Shown: positions 1 to 8,438 of the stretch, one piece after another | How the letters are laid out: every line of letters begins with the position of its first letter | Numbering within the stretch: the stretch's first letter is position 1 | Position numbers and translations under genes: made by a program | The notes under the pieces: model-generated | The model's input: the letters and a program-made list of their open reading frames with translations, nothing else | Told to the model about the DNA's origin: nothing | Databases searched by the model: none | Source of the DNA: Shimia sp047124445 | GTDB taxonomy: Bacteria > Pseudomonadota > Alphaproteobacteria > Rhodobacterales > Rhodobacteraceae | Assembly (NCBI RefSeq): GCF_047124445.1 | Contig: NZ_CP138921.1 | Location: 1,302,001 to 1,366,000 of the forward strand | Length of the DNA stretch: 64,000 nt | Direction of reading: 5' to 3'

Positions 1-138
1 ACCCGCGCGATGCTGATGTCCGCCTGTGACGTGCGCCTGCCCGCGCGTCTGAAACGCGACGAGCTTGACCTGATCGCGGGCGCCCTCACCGGGGCCGCCG
101 AAGATGTGATGGGCGCGGTGCAGGCCTACGGCACCTGA
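1..138 (+). CDS. C-terminal fragment of an unidentified protein
   Basis: An open frame enters from the left edge and ends at TGA 136-138, leaving the last 45 residues. The tail is mildly helical and ends in ...GAVQAYGT. It has no diagnostic motif, so I do not assign a family. That it is a real gene end is supported by the intrinsic terminator 24 bases after the stop and by GC-rich third positions like those of the neighbouring genes. Confidence 0.6.
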   Translation, partial: TRAMLMSACDVRLPARLKRDELDLIAGALTGAAEDVMGAVQAYGT

Positions 139-161
139 CACACCACGACAATTTTACGGAG

Positions 162-191
162 AAGCGGGTCCCTGTGGCCCGCTTTTCTTTT
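162..191 (+). terminator. Rho-independent terminator of the partial first gene
   Basis: AAGCGGG (162-168) pairs with CCCGCTT (178-184) and runs into a T-rich tail (TTTTCTTTT). It lies between the first partial gene and the flavin oxidoreductase and separates the two transcripts. Confidence 0.8.
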
Positions 192-268
192 GTCTACGCG
201 CCCTGCCCCCTAGCTTTCCGGAATTGGCTTTCTATATGCTGGGAACCCTGTGAAAGCCGGAGCGCCCC

Positions 269-1258
269 ATGATCCCTTTTTCCCTGCTCGACCTGTCGCC
301 CATTCCTGAAGGCGGCACCGCGTCAGACGCGCTGCAAAACACGCTTGATCTGGCGCGCCACGCGGATGAGTGGGGCTTCACCCGCTACTGGGTGGCAGAG
401 CATCACAACATGCCGGGCATCGCCTCCTCCGCCACAGCTGTACTCATTGGTCAAATTCTGGCCGCAACAAAAACCATGCGCGTCGGCTCTGGCGGCATCA
501 TGCTGCCAAACCACCCCCCGCTGATCGTGGCAGAGCAATTTGGCACTTTGGCGACACTCTATCCGGATCGCGTGGACCTGGGCCTTGGACGCGCACCGGG
601 CACGGACATGAAAACCGCCGCCGCCCTGCGGCGCGGCATGACCAGCGCAGACCACTTCCCGCAAGATGTGATTGATCTGCTTGGGCTTTTCCAAAAATCA
701 ACCGCCGACCAACCCGTGCGCGCCATCCCCGGCGACGGCACCCATGTGCCTATCTGGATTCTGGGCTCCAGCCTGTTTGGCGCGCAATTGGCCGCGCAAC
801 TTGGCCTGCCTTATGCCTTTGCGTCCCATTTCGCCCCCGACGCGCTGGAAGAAGCCTCCGAGCTCTACCGCCACCGCTTCACCGCTGGCAAAACCCAGAC
901 GCCGCGTTTCATGATGGCCGTGAATGTTTTTGTGGCCGACTCAGAGGAGGAAGCCCGCCGCCTGCGCACCTCTCCACAGCAAGGCTTCCTCAACCTACGA
1001 AAAGGCACCCCCGGCCCGCTGCCCAAACCTGTCGCTCAGTTCGAAGACGTCGCCAGCCTCGCCGAAGCGCGCCTGGTCAATGCAGCGCTCCGTGTGACAG
1101 CCATCGGCACCAAAGACACCGTCGCCACGCAACTGCGTGACTTGATCGACACCTATCAACCGGATGAACTCATGCTCACCGGCATGATCCATGACCACGC
1201 CGCACGCCTGAAGTCTTTTGAGATGGCCGCAGACATCCTGCGCAACATGACACCCTAA
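269..1258 (+). CDS. LLM-class (luciferase-like) flavin-dependent oxidoreductase
   Basis: A 329-residue cytoplasmic protein of the bacterial-luciferase-like monooxygenase superfamily, group 1 subfamily. Visible family signatures are LDLSPIPEG at the N-terminus, WGFTRYWVAEHHNMPG (about residues 35-50), MRVGSGGIMLPNHPP and DRVDLGLGRAPG. These form the TIM barrel that binds reduced FMN or F420. Members oxidise diverse small substrates using reduced flavin supplied by a partner reductase, and the substrate here cannot be read from sequence. The ATG at 269 is preceded by GGAG at good spacing. It is monocistronic, with a terminator upstream and a convergent gene downstream. Confidence 0.9.
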   Translation: MIPFSLLDLSPIPEGGTASDALQNTLDLARHADEWGFTRYWVAEHHNMPGIASSATAVLIGQILAATKTMRVGSGGIMLPNHPPLIVAEQFGTLATLYPDRVDLGLGRAPGTDMKTAAALRRGMTSADHFPQDVIDLLGLFQKSTADQPVRAIPGDGTHVPIWILGSSLFGAQLAAQLGLPYAFASHFAPDALEEASELYRHRFTAGKTQTPRFMMAVNVFVADSEEEARRLRTSPQQGFLNLRKGTPGPLPKPVAQFEDVASLAEARLVNAALRVTAIGTKDTVATQLRDLIDTYQPDELMLTGMIHDHAARLKSFEMAADILRNMTP

Positions 1259-1491
1259 CGGTCCTTGCCCCGCAATCGGCTCCATGTCTGCCGCAACCAC
1301 CGCAGGTCCAGCGAGGCCACAGCCACACCCAGCGGCAGCATCCAGAAGCCTAAGACCGGCAAGAACCCAAAAATTCCAAAGACAATCAACAGGATACCAA
1401 GCAGCAACCGAAAGCCCGGCGGCACCCGCAAACGCACCCAGGCGCGAAACCGCTGCAGCTTGGCTTTGAGATCACGCGGCGCGCGGCTCAC
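1255..1491 (-). CDS. Small predicted membrane protein, last gene of the hydrolase operon
   Basis: A 78-residue protein with a basic N-terminus, one or two hydrophobic segments (GFRLLLGILLIVFGIFGFLP and VLGFWMLPLGVAVASLDL) and a basic tail. The start is a GTG overlapping the upstream hydrolase stop as GTGA. This is chosen over a longer 142-codon frame because the extra N-terminal part is antisense-like and lies inside the hydrolase gene. Its 3' end overlaps the end of the convergent oxidoreductase gene by four bases. No function is known. The tight coupling suggests it is translated with the hydrolase. Confidence 0.7.
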   Translation of the reverse strand: MSRAPRDLKAKLQRFRAWVRLRVPPGFRLLLGILLIVFGIFGFLPVLGFWMLPLGVAVASLDLRWLRQTWSRLRGKDR

Positions 1492-2198
1492 CGTAACACC
1501 AGTGGCTGCTCCATCCACTTGCGCAGCGCCTGCGTGGTCAGCTCTGGCTGTTCTAAAGTCGGCAAATGCCCCGCGCCCGGAATGATCTCCAGCTCGGCAT
1601 AGGGGATCAGCTCCGCCATAAAGCTGTGACGTTTCACGGGCGTCAGCCCGTCGTGTTCCCCGCACAGCACCAGCGCCGGGCATTTACACCGCCGCAAGGC
1701 GCCCTGCTGGTCCGGCCGCCGCTGCAACGCCCGCGCTTGCCGTACCAGCGTCTCCGCCCCTAGGCTGCGGCCCATCTCGAGCACCCTGCCCAGAACCTCG
1801 TTGCGCTGTGGCCCCGGCGCTAGGTACTCCGGCCGCATAAAGCCTGCCAGCACCTCGTCCAGCCGCCCGGCCCGCGCCCCCACAATCATAGGCTCATACG
1901 TGGCCGCCGTCGCTGGGGTTTCGGACAGAGGGTTTGTGTCCATAAGGGCGATCCGTGTGATCCGTTCCGGGATCTTGCGCAGCAACTCCATCGCCACAAT
2001 GCCGCCCATACTCAGACCGGCCAGCGCAAACTTGGGCGGCAGATGCGGGATCAAAGCCGAGGCAATCTCGCTGATCCGCTCCCCTTGCGTGATCGGCGCC
2101 ACCGTCACCATGTGATCTTTCGACAAATCCGCGACCTGATGCGCAAACAACCGCGCATCACACATCATCCCCGGCAGCAGAACGATAGGTTCCTGCAT
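1488..2198 (-). CDS. Alpha/beta-fold hydrolase
   Basis: A 236-residue hydrolase. The nucleophile elbow is GLSMGG, with the oxyanion-side strand VLLPGMMCD near the N-terminus. An acid lies in CGEHDGLTP and a histidine in GAGHLPTLEQPE near the C-terminus, so the Ser-Asp-His triad is complete. The ATG at 2198 follows AAGGGG with six bases of spacing; a TTG six bases upstream is too close to that ribosome site. It is fourth in a five-gene minus-strand operon and coupled by GTGA overlap to the next gene. Substrate unknown; small esters are likely. Confidence 0.85.
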   Translation of the reverse strand: MQEPIVLLPGMMCDARLFAHQVADLSKDHMVTVAPITQGERISEIASALIPHLPPKFALAGLSMGGIVAMELLRKIPERITRIALMDTNPLSETPATAATYEPMIVGARAGRLDEVLAGFMRPEYLAPGPQRNEVLGRVLEMGRSLGAETLVRQARALQRRPDQQGALRRCKCPALVLCGEHDGLTPVKRHSFMAELIPYAELEIIPGAGHLPTLEQPELTTQALRKWMEQPLVLR

Positions 2199-2257
2199 GC
2201 TCAACCCCTTATCTGGTCTTTTTGTTGTCCGTAACTGTGACAGAGCGGCCCTCTAGG

Positions 2258-2728
2258 TCAAGCCTCAGCGCCATATCCGCCCCAACGAAACGCGCCATCT
2301 TCGGCCAACGGCGAAAACGGATTGAACGCCACTTCCCACACATGGCCATCCGGATCACAGAAATAGCCAATGTGCCCACCCCAGAAGATGTCACCTGCGG
2401 GCTTCAGAATGCGCCCACCCGCGGTCACAGCCAGCTCCAAAAGCGGCGCAACCTCCTCTTTGGTGCGCACATTGTGCGACAACGTCATTCCGGAAAACCC
2501 ACCGATGGCGTCTTCCGGAATGCCCAAATCCGCCGCCAGCATCGCTTTGGAATAGAGACCCAACGTCTGACCAATCAGGTTGTAGGCCACCACCTCCTCC
2601 GGATCATCCGGACCGGTGGCCCGTTGCCAGCCAAGCGCATCATAAAACCGCGCAGAAGCTTGCACATCCTTGACAGCCAGAGTGATCAAACTCACCCGTT
2701 GGCCCAGCTTTTGACCACTTAAACTCAT
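2258..2728 (-). CDS. VOC (glyoxalase/bleomycin-resistance) family protein
   Basis: A 156-residue protein of the vicinal oxygen chelate fold. It opens with VSLITLAVKDVQASARFYDALGW and closes with GYFCDPDGHVWEVAFNP, the two halves of the betaalphabetabetabeta module. The family includes isomerases, dioxygenases and antibiotic-binding proteins, and this sequence does not tell which. The ATG at 2728 shares one base with the TGA of the preceding hydrolase (TGATG), so the genes are translationally coupled. A GTG one codon earlier is also possible. Confidence 0.85.
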   Translation of the reverse strand: MSLSGQKLGQRVSLITLAVKDVQASARFYDALGWQRATGPDDPEEVVAYNLIGQTLGLYSKAMLAADLGIPEDAIGGFSGMTLSHNVRTKEEVAPLLELAVTAGGRILKPAGDIFWGGHIGYFCDPDGHVWEVAFNPFSPLAEDGAFRWGGYGAEA

Positions 2729-3711
2729 CACTTCAATCCATTGATAAATTGCACAAAAGCCTCAATCGTACGTTCGTTTTCGGCAGGGGATCGAATGTCC
2801 CCAGCAATCACATGCTCCTGAGGATCTGACCCCGCCATCGGTTTTTGAATTGCCACAGTGGCCTCCTGTCCCCAGCGTGTCGCCACGTCCTGCGTGCGGG
2901 CTGCCTCTACAACCTGATCACCTTCAGAGAACCAGAACAGCGCTGGCACCAGCGCTTTCCCATGGTCCTTATCAAACACCTCTTTCACCAGCGCCGCCAT
3001 CTGCATAACCGCCACTGTTGGGTACGCATGAGTCCAATAGGTCGCGTGGGCTTCGTTTGCCGGCTCAAAAGAGCGATCTTTTCCGGCCACGACAGGCACC
3101 CAATAACGCGCAGCAGGCCACGTTAGCATTTTGGCTGCAGGCGATTTGATCCCAAAGTTCGGAGACACAAAGATCATGCCTTTAACATCTGCCATAACGT
3201 CGGGCTGATCCGCCAACGCAGCCATCACAGTGCCTCCGGTAGATGTGCCCATAACCACCACTTCGTCGCCAATTCGGCGCGCCACATTCAGGGCTTCCGT
3301 CAGATCATTGACCCAGCCCTGCGCCGTGGCCTCTGCCAATGCCGCCCCATCACGCCCGTGCCCTTGCAGCCGCGTGTAAACTAGGTTTGCGCCAAGCGCC
3401 TTAGCCACCCGATCCGGCACCGGACGGATTTCCTCTGATGTGGCCGAAAACCCATGCACATAAACCAGCACCAAAGGCGTTTTCTCACCGGGCTCCGAAT
3501 GCCAAATCACCCGCTTTTCCGTGCCTGGCGTAACGTCCTCAAACCGCGCTTCCTGCGCAGCGAAATACGCATCTACATCCGCGCCGATGTCGGCATCCTG
3601 CACTGTGGGCGTCAGGGAAATTTGTTCATAGGGGCCCAAAAAAAACGCCGCCCCCACGCAGAAAAGCACAACCAGAAGCAACCGACCTAAAAAGCGCCCA
3701 AATGTTCTCAT
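2728..3711 (-). CDS. Membrane-anchored or exported alpha/beta hydrolase
   Basis: A 327-residue protein beginning with a basic stretch and one hydrophobic helix (LLLVVLFCVGAAFFLG, about residues 11-26), so it is probably anchored in, or exported across, the inner membrane. The hydrolase core follows: VYVHGFSATSEE holds the oxyanion region, GTSTGGT the nucleophile elbow, SEGDQVV the acid and QEHVIAGD the histidine. It starts four bases inside the upstream ABHD10-like hydrolase (ATGA) and overlaps the VOC gene by one base. This is one of three hydrolases in one operon, which may act on related ester or acyl substrates (inference). Confidence 0.85.
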   Translation of the reverse strand: MRTFGRFLGRLLLVVLFCVGAAFFLGPYEQISLTPTVQDADIGADVDAYFAAQEARFEDVTPGTEKRVIWHSEPGEKTPLVLVYVHGFSATSEEIRPVPDRVAKALGANLVYTRLQGHGRDGAALAEATAQGWVNDLTEALNVARRIGDEVVVMGTSTGGTVMAALADQPDVMADVKGMIFVSPNFGIKSPAAKMLTWPAARYWVPVVAGKDRSFEPANEAHATYWTHAYPTVAVMQMAALVKEVFDKDHGKALVPALFWFSEGDQVVEAARTQDVATRWGQEATVAIQKPMAGSDPQEHVIAGDIRSPAENERTIEAFVQFINGLK

Positions 3712-4469
3712 TGTGAAACTTGAGGGGCTGAAATCACCTCCTCAACCTTACTTTCAATCAATTTTAGACAACTTGAATCGGAGAAGCGGTGATCCTTGCC
3801 TTTGACCATAAGCAGTTGAATGTCATCTCCTTCCGCGTGATCAAGCAAGCGATAGGCCACGGAACTGTCCACCGCCGTGTCTTCTGTGCCTTGCAGGAAC
3901 CGCACCGGAAACGGCAACGCCAAAGGCGTACGCAACACCAGCCGATCGCGACCATCCTCAATCATGCGCTTGGTGATAATGTAGGGCTCCATATAATCAG
4001 ACGGCAGCGCAACCTGCCCCTCCGCCTCAAGCTGCGCCTTCTGCTCTGGTGTGAACCCGGCCCAATAGCTGTCCTCGGTGAAATCCGGCGCGGCCGCAAT
4101 GGTCACCATCCCGGCTATGCGCTCCGGCATTGCCTTGGCGAGCAACAACGCCTGCCAGCCGCCCATCGACGATCCAACCACAATAAGCGGCCCCTCGGTC
4201 AACGCGGCGATCGCCGCAACCGTATCTTCATGCCAATCGCCAATACAGCCATCCTCAAACTTGCCGTTGCTCTCGCCATGACCGGAGTAGTCAAACCGCA
4301 AGAATTTTTGCCCACGCGCCTGCGCCCAGGCTTCCAGTTGCACCGCCTTGGTGCCTTCCATGTCGGATTTCAGCCCGCCCAGAAACACCACCGTTGGGCC
4401 TGTGTCGCCACTTTTGTGATAGGCAATGCGCCGTCCCTGCGGCGTGTCAAAAAACTGCGTGACGCTCAT
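3708..4469 (-). CDS. ABHD10-like alpha/beta hydrolase (acyl-thioesterase type)
   Basis: A 253-residue soluble hydrolase. The strand VVFLGGLKSDMEGTKA followed by FLRFDYSGHGESNG resembles mitochondrial ABHD10 and its alphaproteobacterial relatives. The nucleophile elbow is GSSMGGW, the acid lies in GTEDTAVD and the histidine in GKDHRFSD. ABHD10 removes acyl groups from proteins and glucuronides; the bacterial substrate is unknown. It is the first gene of the minus-strand operon and diverges from thrS across about 160 bases. Confidence 0.85.
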   Translation of the reverse strand: MSVTQFFDTPQGRRIAYHKSGDTGPTVVFLGGLKSDMEGTKAVQLEAWAQARGQKFLRFDYSGHGESNGKFEDGCIGDWHEDTVAAIAALTEGPLIVVGSSMGGWQALLLAKAMPERIAGMVTIAAAPDFTEDSYWAGFTPEQKAQLEAEGQVALPSDYMEPYIITKRMIEDGRDRLVLRTPLALPFPVRFLQGTEDTAVDSSVAYRLLDHAEGDDIQLLMVKGKDHRFSDSSCLKLIESKVEEVISAPQVSQ

Positions 4470-4629
4470 GGCTTATTGTTTCTCCCTAATTTGATGTGAC
4501 CTTAACCCTCTGCGCAGACGGGATAAACCCCGCTTGACTTGCCCTGCCGCAAGGTTCATGAAGTCCGCGAACCATATACCCGCAACCGGGCGTTCCGTGG
4601 GCGCCAAACTGACGAGGAGCTTGAGGCTG

Positions 4630-6579
4630 ATGGCCGAAATTTCCCTTACTTTTCCTGATGGTAATGCACGTTCTTACGAGAGCGGCGTAACTCCAGCCGA
4701 GGTCGCGTCGTCGATCTCGACCTCCCTTGGCAAAAAGGCCATTTCCGCAACTGTGGATGGTCAGCACTGGGACATGCAATGGCCGATTGATGCGGACGCG
4801 ACCATTGCGATCAACACGATCAAAGACAACGAGGCAGAGGCGCTCGAGCTGATCCGGCACGACTGCGCCCACATCATGGCGCGCGCTGTCCAGGAAATCT
4901 GGCCAGACGTGAAAGTCACTATCGGTCCGGTGATCGAAAACGGCTGGTACTACGACTTTGACCGCGAAGAGCCGTTCACGCCAGAGGATCTCGGCCTCAT
5001 CGAAAAGAAGATGAAAGAGATCATCAACAAGCGTGAGCCCGTGACCACAGAGGTTTGGGATCGCGACCGCGCGGTGAAATTCTACGAGGCCAACAACGAG
5101 CCGTATAAAGTAGAGCTGATCGACGCCATCCCCGGCGACGAGCCGCTGCGCATGTATTGGCACGGCCACTGGCAAGACCTATGCCGTGGCCCGCACCTGC
5201 AACACACCGGTCAGGTGCCAGCGGATGCGTTTAAGCTAATGTCCGTGGCCGGCGCCTACTGGCGCGGCGACAGCGACCGCGCGATGCTGCAACGTATCTA
5301 CGGCGTGGCCTTCAAGAACAAAGAAGACCTCAAAGCCCACCTGCACATGCTGGAAGAGGCCGAAAAACGCGACCACCGCAAACTCGGCCGCGAAATGAAC
5401 CTGTTCCACATGCAGGAAGAGGCCCCGGGCCAGATCTTCTGGCATCCAAACGGCTGGAAAATCTATACCACGCTTCAGGACTATATGCGTCGCAAACAAG
5501 AAGTCGGCGGCTATGTCGAGGTCAACACTCCACAAGTGGTGGACCGCAAACTCTGGGAAGCCTCCGGTCACTGGGACAAATACCAGGAAAACATGTTCAT
5601 CGTGGAAGTGGACGAAGACCACGCCCGCGAAAAGGCTGTGAACGCGCTTAAGCCGATGAACTGTCCCTGCCACGTGCAGGTGTTCAACCAGGGCTTGAAG
5701 TCTTACCGCGACCTGCCTTTGCGCATGGCCGAGTTTGGCTCCTGCGCCCGCTATGAACCGTCTGGCGCTCTGCATGGCATCATGCGCGTGCGCGGCTTTA
5801 CCCAGGATGATGGCCACATCTTCTGTGCCGAAGATCAGATCACCTCGGAAACCAAGAAGTTCATCGACTTCCTCTCCGAGATCTATTCGGATCTGGGCTT
5901 CAACGACTGGACCATCAAGCTGTCCACCCGTCCGGAAAAACGCATTGGTTCAGACGAAAGCTGGGACTACGCGGAGAAAGCTCTGGGCGACGCCTGTAAC
6001 GCGGCGGGCCACCAGTTCGAGATCCTCGAAGGCGAAGGTGCGTTCTACGGTCCAAAGCTTGAGTTCACCCTGACTGACGCCATTGGCCGGAACTGGCAGT
6101 GTGGCACGCTTCAGGTGGACCCAAACCTGCCGGAGCGTCTGGACGCAACTTACATTGGTGCGGATGGCGAAAAGCACCGCCCTATCATGCTGCACCGCGC
6201 CACGCTTGGCTCCTTTGAGCGCTTCATCGGCATTCTGATCGAAGAGCACGCCGGCAAACTGCCGTTCTGGCTGGCTCCGCGTCAGGTTGTTGTCGCCGCC
6301 ATTGTGTCGGACGCAGATGATTACTGTCTGGAAGTGGTCGAAGCGCTGAAAGCCGCAGGTGTGCGCGCCGAGGCGGATCTGCGCAACGAAAAGATCAACT
6401 ACAAAGTCCGCGAACACTCTGTGGGCAAAGTGCCAGTGATCTTGGCCATTGGTAAGAAAGAGGTGGAGGAGCGCACAGTCTCCACCCGCCGCCTTGGCGA
6501 AAAGCAGAGCAAAGTCCAGTCTTTGGACGAAATCGTGAGCCAATTGTCACAAGAGGCGACCCCGCCCGATTTGGCCTAA
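4630..6579 (+). CDS. thrS: Threonyl-tRNA synthetase
   Basis: A 649-residue class II aminoacyl-tRNA synthetase that charges tRNA-Thr. It has an N-terminal TGS domain (SLTFPDGNARSYESGVTPAEVA), the second editing domain with HDCAHIMARA and the CRGPHL segment, the catalytic core with the zinc-binding cysteine in MNCPCH (about residue 345) and motif 2 around RYEPSGALHGIMRVRGF, and the C-terminal anticodon-binding domain. The ATG at 4630 follows GAGGAGC and gives a normal family length; upstream in-frame codons would add 32 unconserved residues. It is transcribed alone and ends before a terminator. Confidence 0.97.
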   Translation: MAEISLTFPDGNARSYESGVTPAEVASSISTSLGKKAISATVDGQHWDMQWPIDADATIAINTIKDNEAEALELIRHDCAHIMARAVQEIWPDVKVTIGPVIENGWYYDFDREEPFTPEDLGLIEKKMKEIINKREPVTTEVWDRDRAVKFYEANNEPYKVELIDAIPGDEPLRMYWHGHWQDLCRGPHLQHTGQVPADAFKLMSVAGAYWRGDSDRAMLQRIYGVAFKNKEDLKAHLHMLEEAEKRDHRKLGREMNLFHMQEEAPGQIFWHPNGWKIYTTLQDYMRRKQEVGGYVEVNTPQVVDRKLWEASGHWDKYQENMFIVEVDEDHAREKAVNALKPMNCPCHVQVFNQGLKSYRDLPLRMAEFGSCARYEPSGALHGIMRVRGFTQDDGHIFCAEDQITSETKKFIDFLSEIYSDLGFNDWTIKLSTRPEKRIGSDESWDYAEKALGDACNAAGHQFEILEGEGAFYGPKLEFTLTDAIGRNWQCGTLQVDPNLPERLDATYIGADGEKHRPIMLHRATLGSFERFIGILIEEHAGKLPFWLAPRQVVVAAIVSDADDYCLEVVEALKAAGVRAEADLRNEKINYKVREHSVGKVPVILAIGKKEVEERTVSTRRLGEKQSKVQSLDEIVSQLSQEATPPDLA

Positions 6580-6599
6580 CGGCTTTTGCAACATTTGAG

Positions 6600-6634
6600 C
6601 AGGCGCGTTACGGGAAACCGGGCGCGCCTGTTTC
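6600..6634 (+). terminator. Probable terminator of thrS
   Basis: CAGGCGCG (6600-6607) pairs with CGCGCCTG (6623-6630), followed by TTTC. The stem is GC-rich but the U-tract is short, so termination may be moderate. It separates thrS from the bufferin operon. Confidence 0.65.
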
Positions 6635-6655
6635 AATTTGAGCGGAAAACCAACC

Positions 6656-6669
6656 TTCCAGCGCTGGAA
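6656..6669. promoter_or_regulatory. Perfect 14-bp palindrome upstream of the bufferin operon
   Basis: TTCCAGCGCTGGAA is a perfect palindrome 166 bases before the first bufferin start codon and between the thrS terminator and the operon. Its position suits a regulator binding site, but no partner regulator is encoded next to the operon and no promoter boxes could be assigned with confidence. Confidence 0.35.
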
Positions 6670-6834
6670 TCTTCACGAAACCGTCACGCCATCTAACGCA
6701 TCTGTGACACACAGCCCCGTGATTGGCCTTTGAGCGCGCCCTCCCCCTAATCTCTACTCATGCCGCCGAGCAACGGATCACATACAGATCAGCAAGGCGG
6801 CCGAGTTTTAGACATTCACAAGGGAAGAGAACCA

Positions 6835-7140
6835 ATGTCCAACACCGTAAAAACCCTCGCAGTCGCAAGCGCCGTAGCAGCAGCCCTGTCCGCACACGCC
6901 ACCACCGCAGTGGCCGCTGAAAAAGAGAAGTGCTACGGCGTTTCCCTCGCCGGTCAGAACGACTGCGCCGCAGGCCCAGGCACCACATGCGCCGGTACCT
7001 CCACTGTTGATTACCAGGGCAACGCTTGGAAACTGGTTGACGCAGGCACCTGCGCCTCCATGGAACTGCCTGCGATGGCAGACGGCAAAGGCCGCATGGG
7101 CTCCCTGGAAGCACTGGACCGCGACCTGCCAAAGTCCTAA
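6835..7140 (+). CDS. bufA1: Bufferin-type RiPP precursor, copy 1 (DUF2282, BufA1-like)
   Basis: A 101-residue precursor. Residues 1-28 form a Sec-type signal peptide (VAAALSAHATTAVAA). The mature part has four cysteines at 33, 44, 52 and 73 in the DUF2282 pattern: EKCYG, NDCAAG, TTCAGTSTVDYQGNAW and AGTC. In characterised bufferins such cysteines are modified by a DUF692 (MNIO) enzyme, and the exported peptide binds copper in the periplasm. That function is inferred here from family and operon. The ATG at 6835 follows AAGGGAAGAG; an upstream in-frame start would spoil the signal peptide. It is the first gene of a five-gene operon and is paired with a near-copy at 7267. Confidence 0.88.
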   Translation: MSNTVKTLAVASAVAAALSAHATTAVAAEKEKCYGVSLAGQNDCAAGPGTTCAGTSTVDYQGNAWKLVDAGTCASMELPAMADGKGRMGSLEALDRDLPKS

Positions 7141-7151
7141 GCCAGACTTTC

Positions 7152-7175
7152 GAAGCCCCGGGACTCCGGGGCTTC
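7152..7175 (+). other. Perfect intercistronic hairpin between the two bufferin genes
   Basis: GAAGCCCCGG (7152-7161), loop GACT, CCGGGGCTTC (7166-7175): a perfect 10-bp stem starting 11 bases after the first precursor stop. No U-tract follows, so it is more likely an mRNA 3'-end stabiliser or partial attenuator than a full terminator. Such a structure could raise the level of the first precursor over the maturation genes (inference). Confidence 0.7.
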
Positions 7176-7266
7176 ACCTAACCTCCCCAAAACATACAAA
7201 AAATGCCATACTGTCCCTGAGCGCACGTTCGTTGCCCGCAACGCCTTTGTTTCAGGACCAAAAACC

Positions 7267-7569
7267 ATGACCCATTCCTCCAAAACACTTCCCCTCCTTG
7301 GCGCCGTCGCCACCGCACTTGCCCTACAGGCCGCCCCCGCGGACGCAGGCAAGAAAGAGAAGTGTTTTGGCGTCGCCAAAGCTGGCGAGAACGGCTGTGC
7401 CGCTGGACCCGGAACCACCTGCGCTGGTACTTCAACCGTAGATTACCAAGGCAACGCCTGGAGCCTTGTCGAAGCCGGCACCTGCCTGTCCATCAACCTG
7501 CCAGACATGGCCGATGGCACGCCGCGCACCCCATCGCTTGAGGCCCTGCCTCGCGACCTGCCGTCTTAA
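7267..7569 (+). CDS. bufA1: Bufferin-type RiPP precursor, copy 2 (DUF2282, BufA1-like)
   Basis: A 100-residue precursor with a signal peptide (LPLLGAVATALALQAAPADA) and four cysteines at 33, 44, 52 and 73, exactly the positions of the first copy. Residues 44-65 are identical between the two, while the signal peptides and tails differ. This is the pattern of a duplicated precursor under selection on the modified core. The ATG at 7267 lies 126 bases after copy 1, beyond the hairpin at 7152. The maturase gene begins 11 bases after its stop, so this copy is closely coupled to bufB. Confidence 0.87.
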   Translation: MTHSSKTLPLLGAVATALALQAAPADAGKKEKCFGVAKAGENGCAAGPGTTCAGTSTVDYQGNAWSLVEAGTCLSINLPDMADGTPRTPSLEALPRDLPS

Positions 7570-7580
7570 GGACCACTCAC

Positions 7581-8438
7581 ATGTATGATGCGCCCCCCTC
7601 CCCCAAAGGCCTGCCAAACCTGCCCGGCGTTGGCTACAAGCCACAGCATTACAGCGACTTGATCGATAACCCCGGCACCGTCGGCTGGCTCGAAATCCAC
7701 GCGGAAAACTACATGGGGGACGGTGGCCGCCCCATCGCACAGCTGCGCCAACTCACAGAACGCTTTCCCATCTCTGTGCACGGGGTTGGTCTATCCATCG
7801 GCGCTGAAGGTCGCCTCGATCCAGAGCACCTCGTCCGCCTCAAACACTTGGTTGGTTGGCTGAACCCCACCGTGTTCTCGGAACATCTCGCATGGAGCAC
7901 CCACGAAGGTGCCTTCCTCAACGACCTTCTGCCACTGCCTTACACGGAAGCCACGCTCTCCCGCGTCAGCGACCATATTGACGAGCTGCAAAATACCATT
8001 GGCCGCCAGATGATGCTGGAGAACCCGTCAAGCTACCTGGCCTTTGACGAAAGCACCTGGTCGGAGCCAGATTTCCTGCGCGAAGTGGCCAAACGCACAG
8101 GCTGCGGCCTGCTTCTGGACGTGAACAACGTTTTTGTCTCTGCCACCAACCTGAACTACGATCCAAAACAATACATCGCTGACTATCCGCTTGAACATGT
8201 GGGCGAAATTCACCTCGGCGGCCATGACGAAGATGAGGACGACCACGGCAAGCCGCTTTTGATCGACAGCCACGGTGCACATGTTGTGGCCCCGGTCTGG
8301 GCTTTGCTGGATCACACGCTATCCCTCTCCGGCCCCCGCCCCATTCTCATCGAATGGGACACAGATGTGCCGGAATGGCCCGTCCTGCACGCCGAGGCAG
8401 AACGCGCCGAAACCGCGTTGTCAAAGGTGACCGCATGA
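7581..8438 (+). CDS. bufB: Bufferin maturase, DUF692/MNIO family multinuclear iron enzyme
   Basis: A 285-residue TIM-barrel enzyme of the DUF692 (MNIO) family, which uses two or three iron ions to oxidise cysteines in RiPP precursors. Likely metal ligands are visible in order: His67 in SVHGVGLS, His102 in SEHLAW, Glu147 in MLENPSS, Asp180 in LLDVNNV, His211/His215 in HLGGHD, Asp229/His231 in DSHGAH and Glu258 in LIEWD. There is no signal peptide, so modification occurs in the cytoplasm before export. The ATG at 7581 lies 11 bases after the second precursor, and the stop overlaps bufC as ATGA. Confidence 0.93.
   Translation: MYDAPPSPKGLPNLPGVGYKPQHYSDLIDNPGTVGWLEIHAENYMGDGGRPIAQLRQLTERFPISVHGVGLSIGAEGRLDPEHLVRLKHLVGWLNPTVFSEHLAWSTHEGAFLNDLLPLPYTEATLSRVSDHIDELQNTIGRQMMLENPSSYLAFDESTWSEPDFLREVAKRTGCGLLLDVNNVFVSATNLNYDPKQYIADYPLEHVGEIHLGGHDEDEDDHGKPLLIDSHGAHVVAPVWALLDHTLSLSGPRPILIEWDTDVPEWPVLHAEAERAETALSKVTA

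Noticed and set aside
6670..6834. ECF-sigma promoter boxes before the bufferin operon
   Set aside because: No -35/-10 pair at proper spacing could be matched convincingly by eye.
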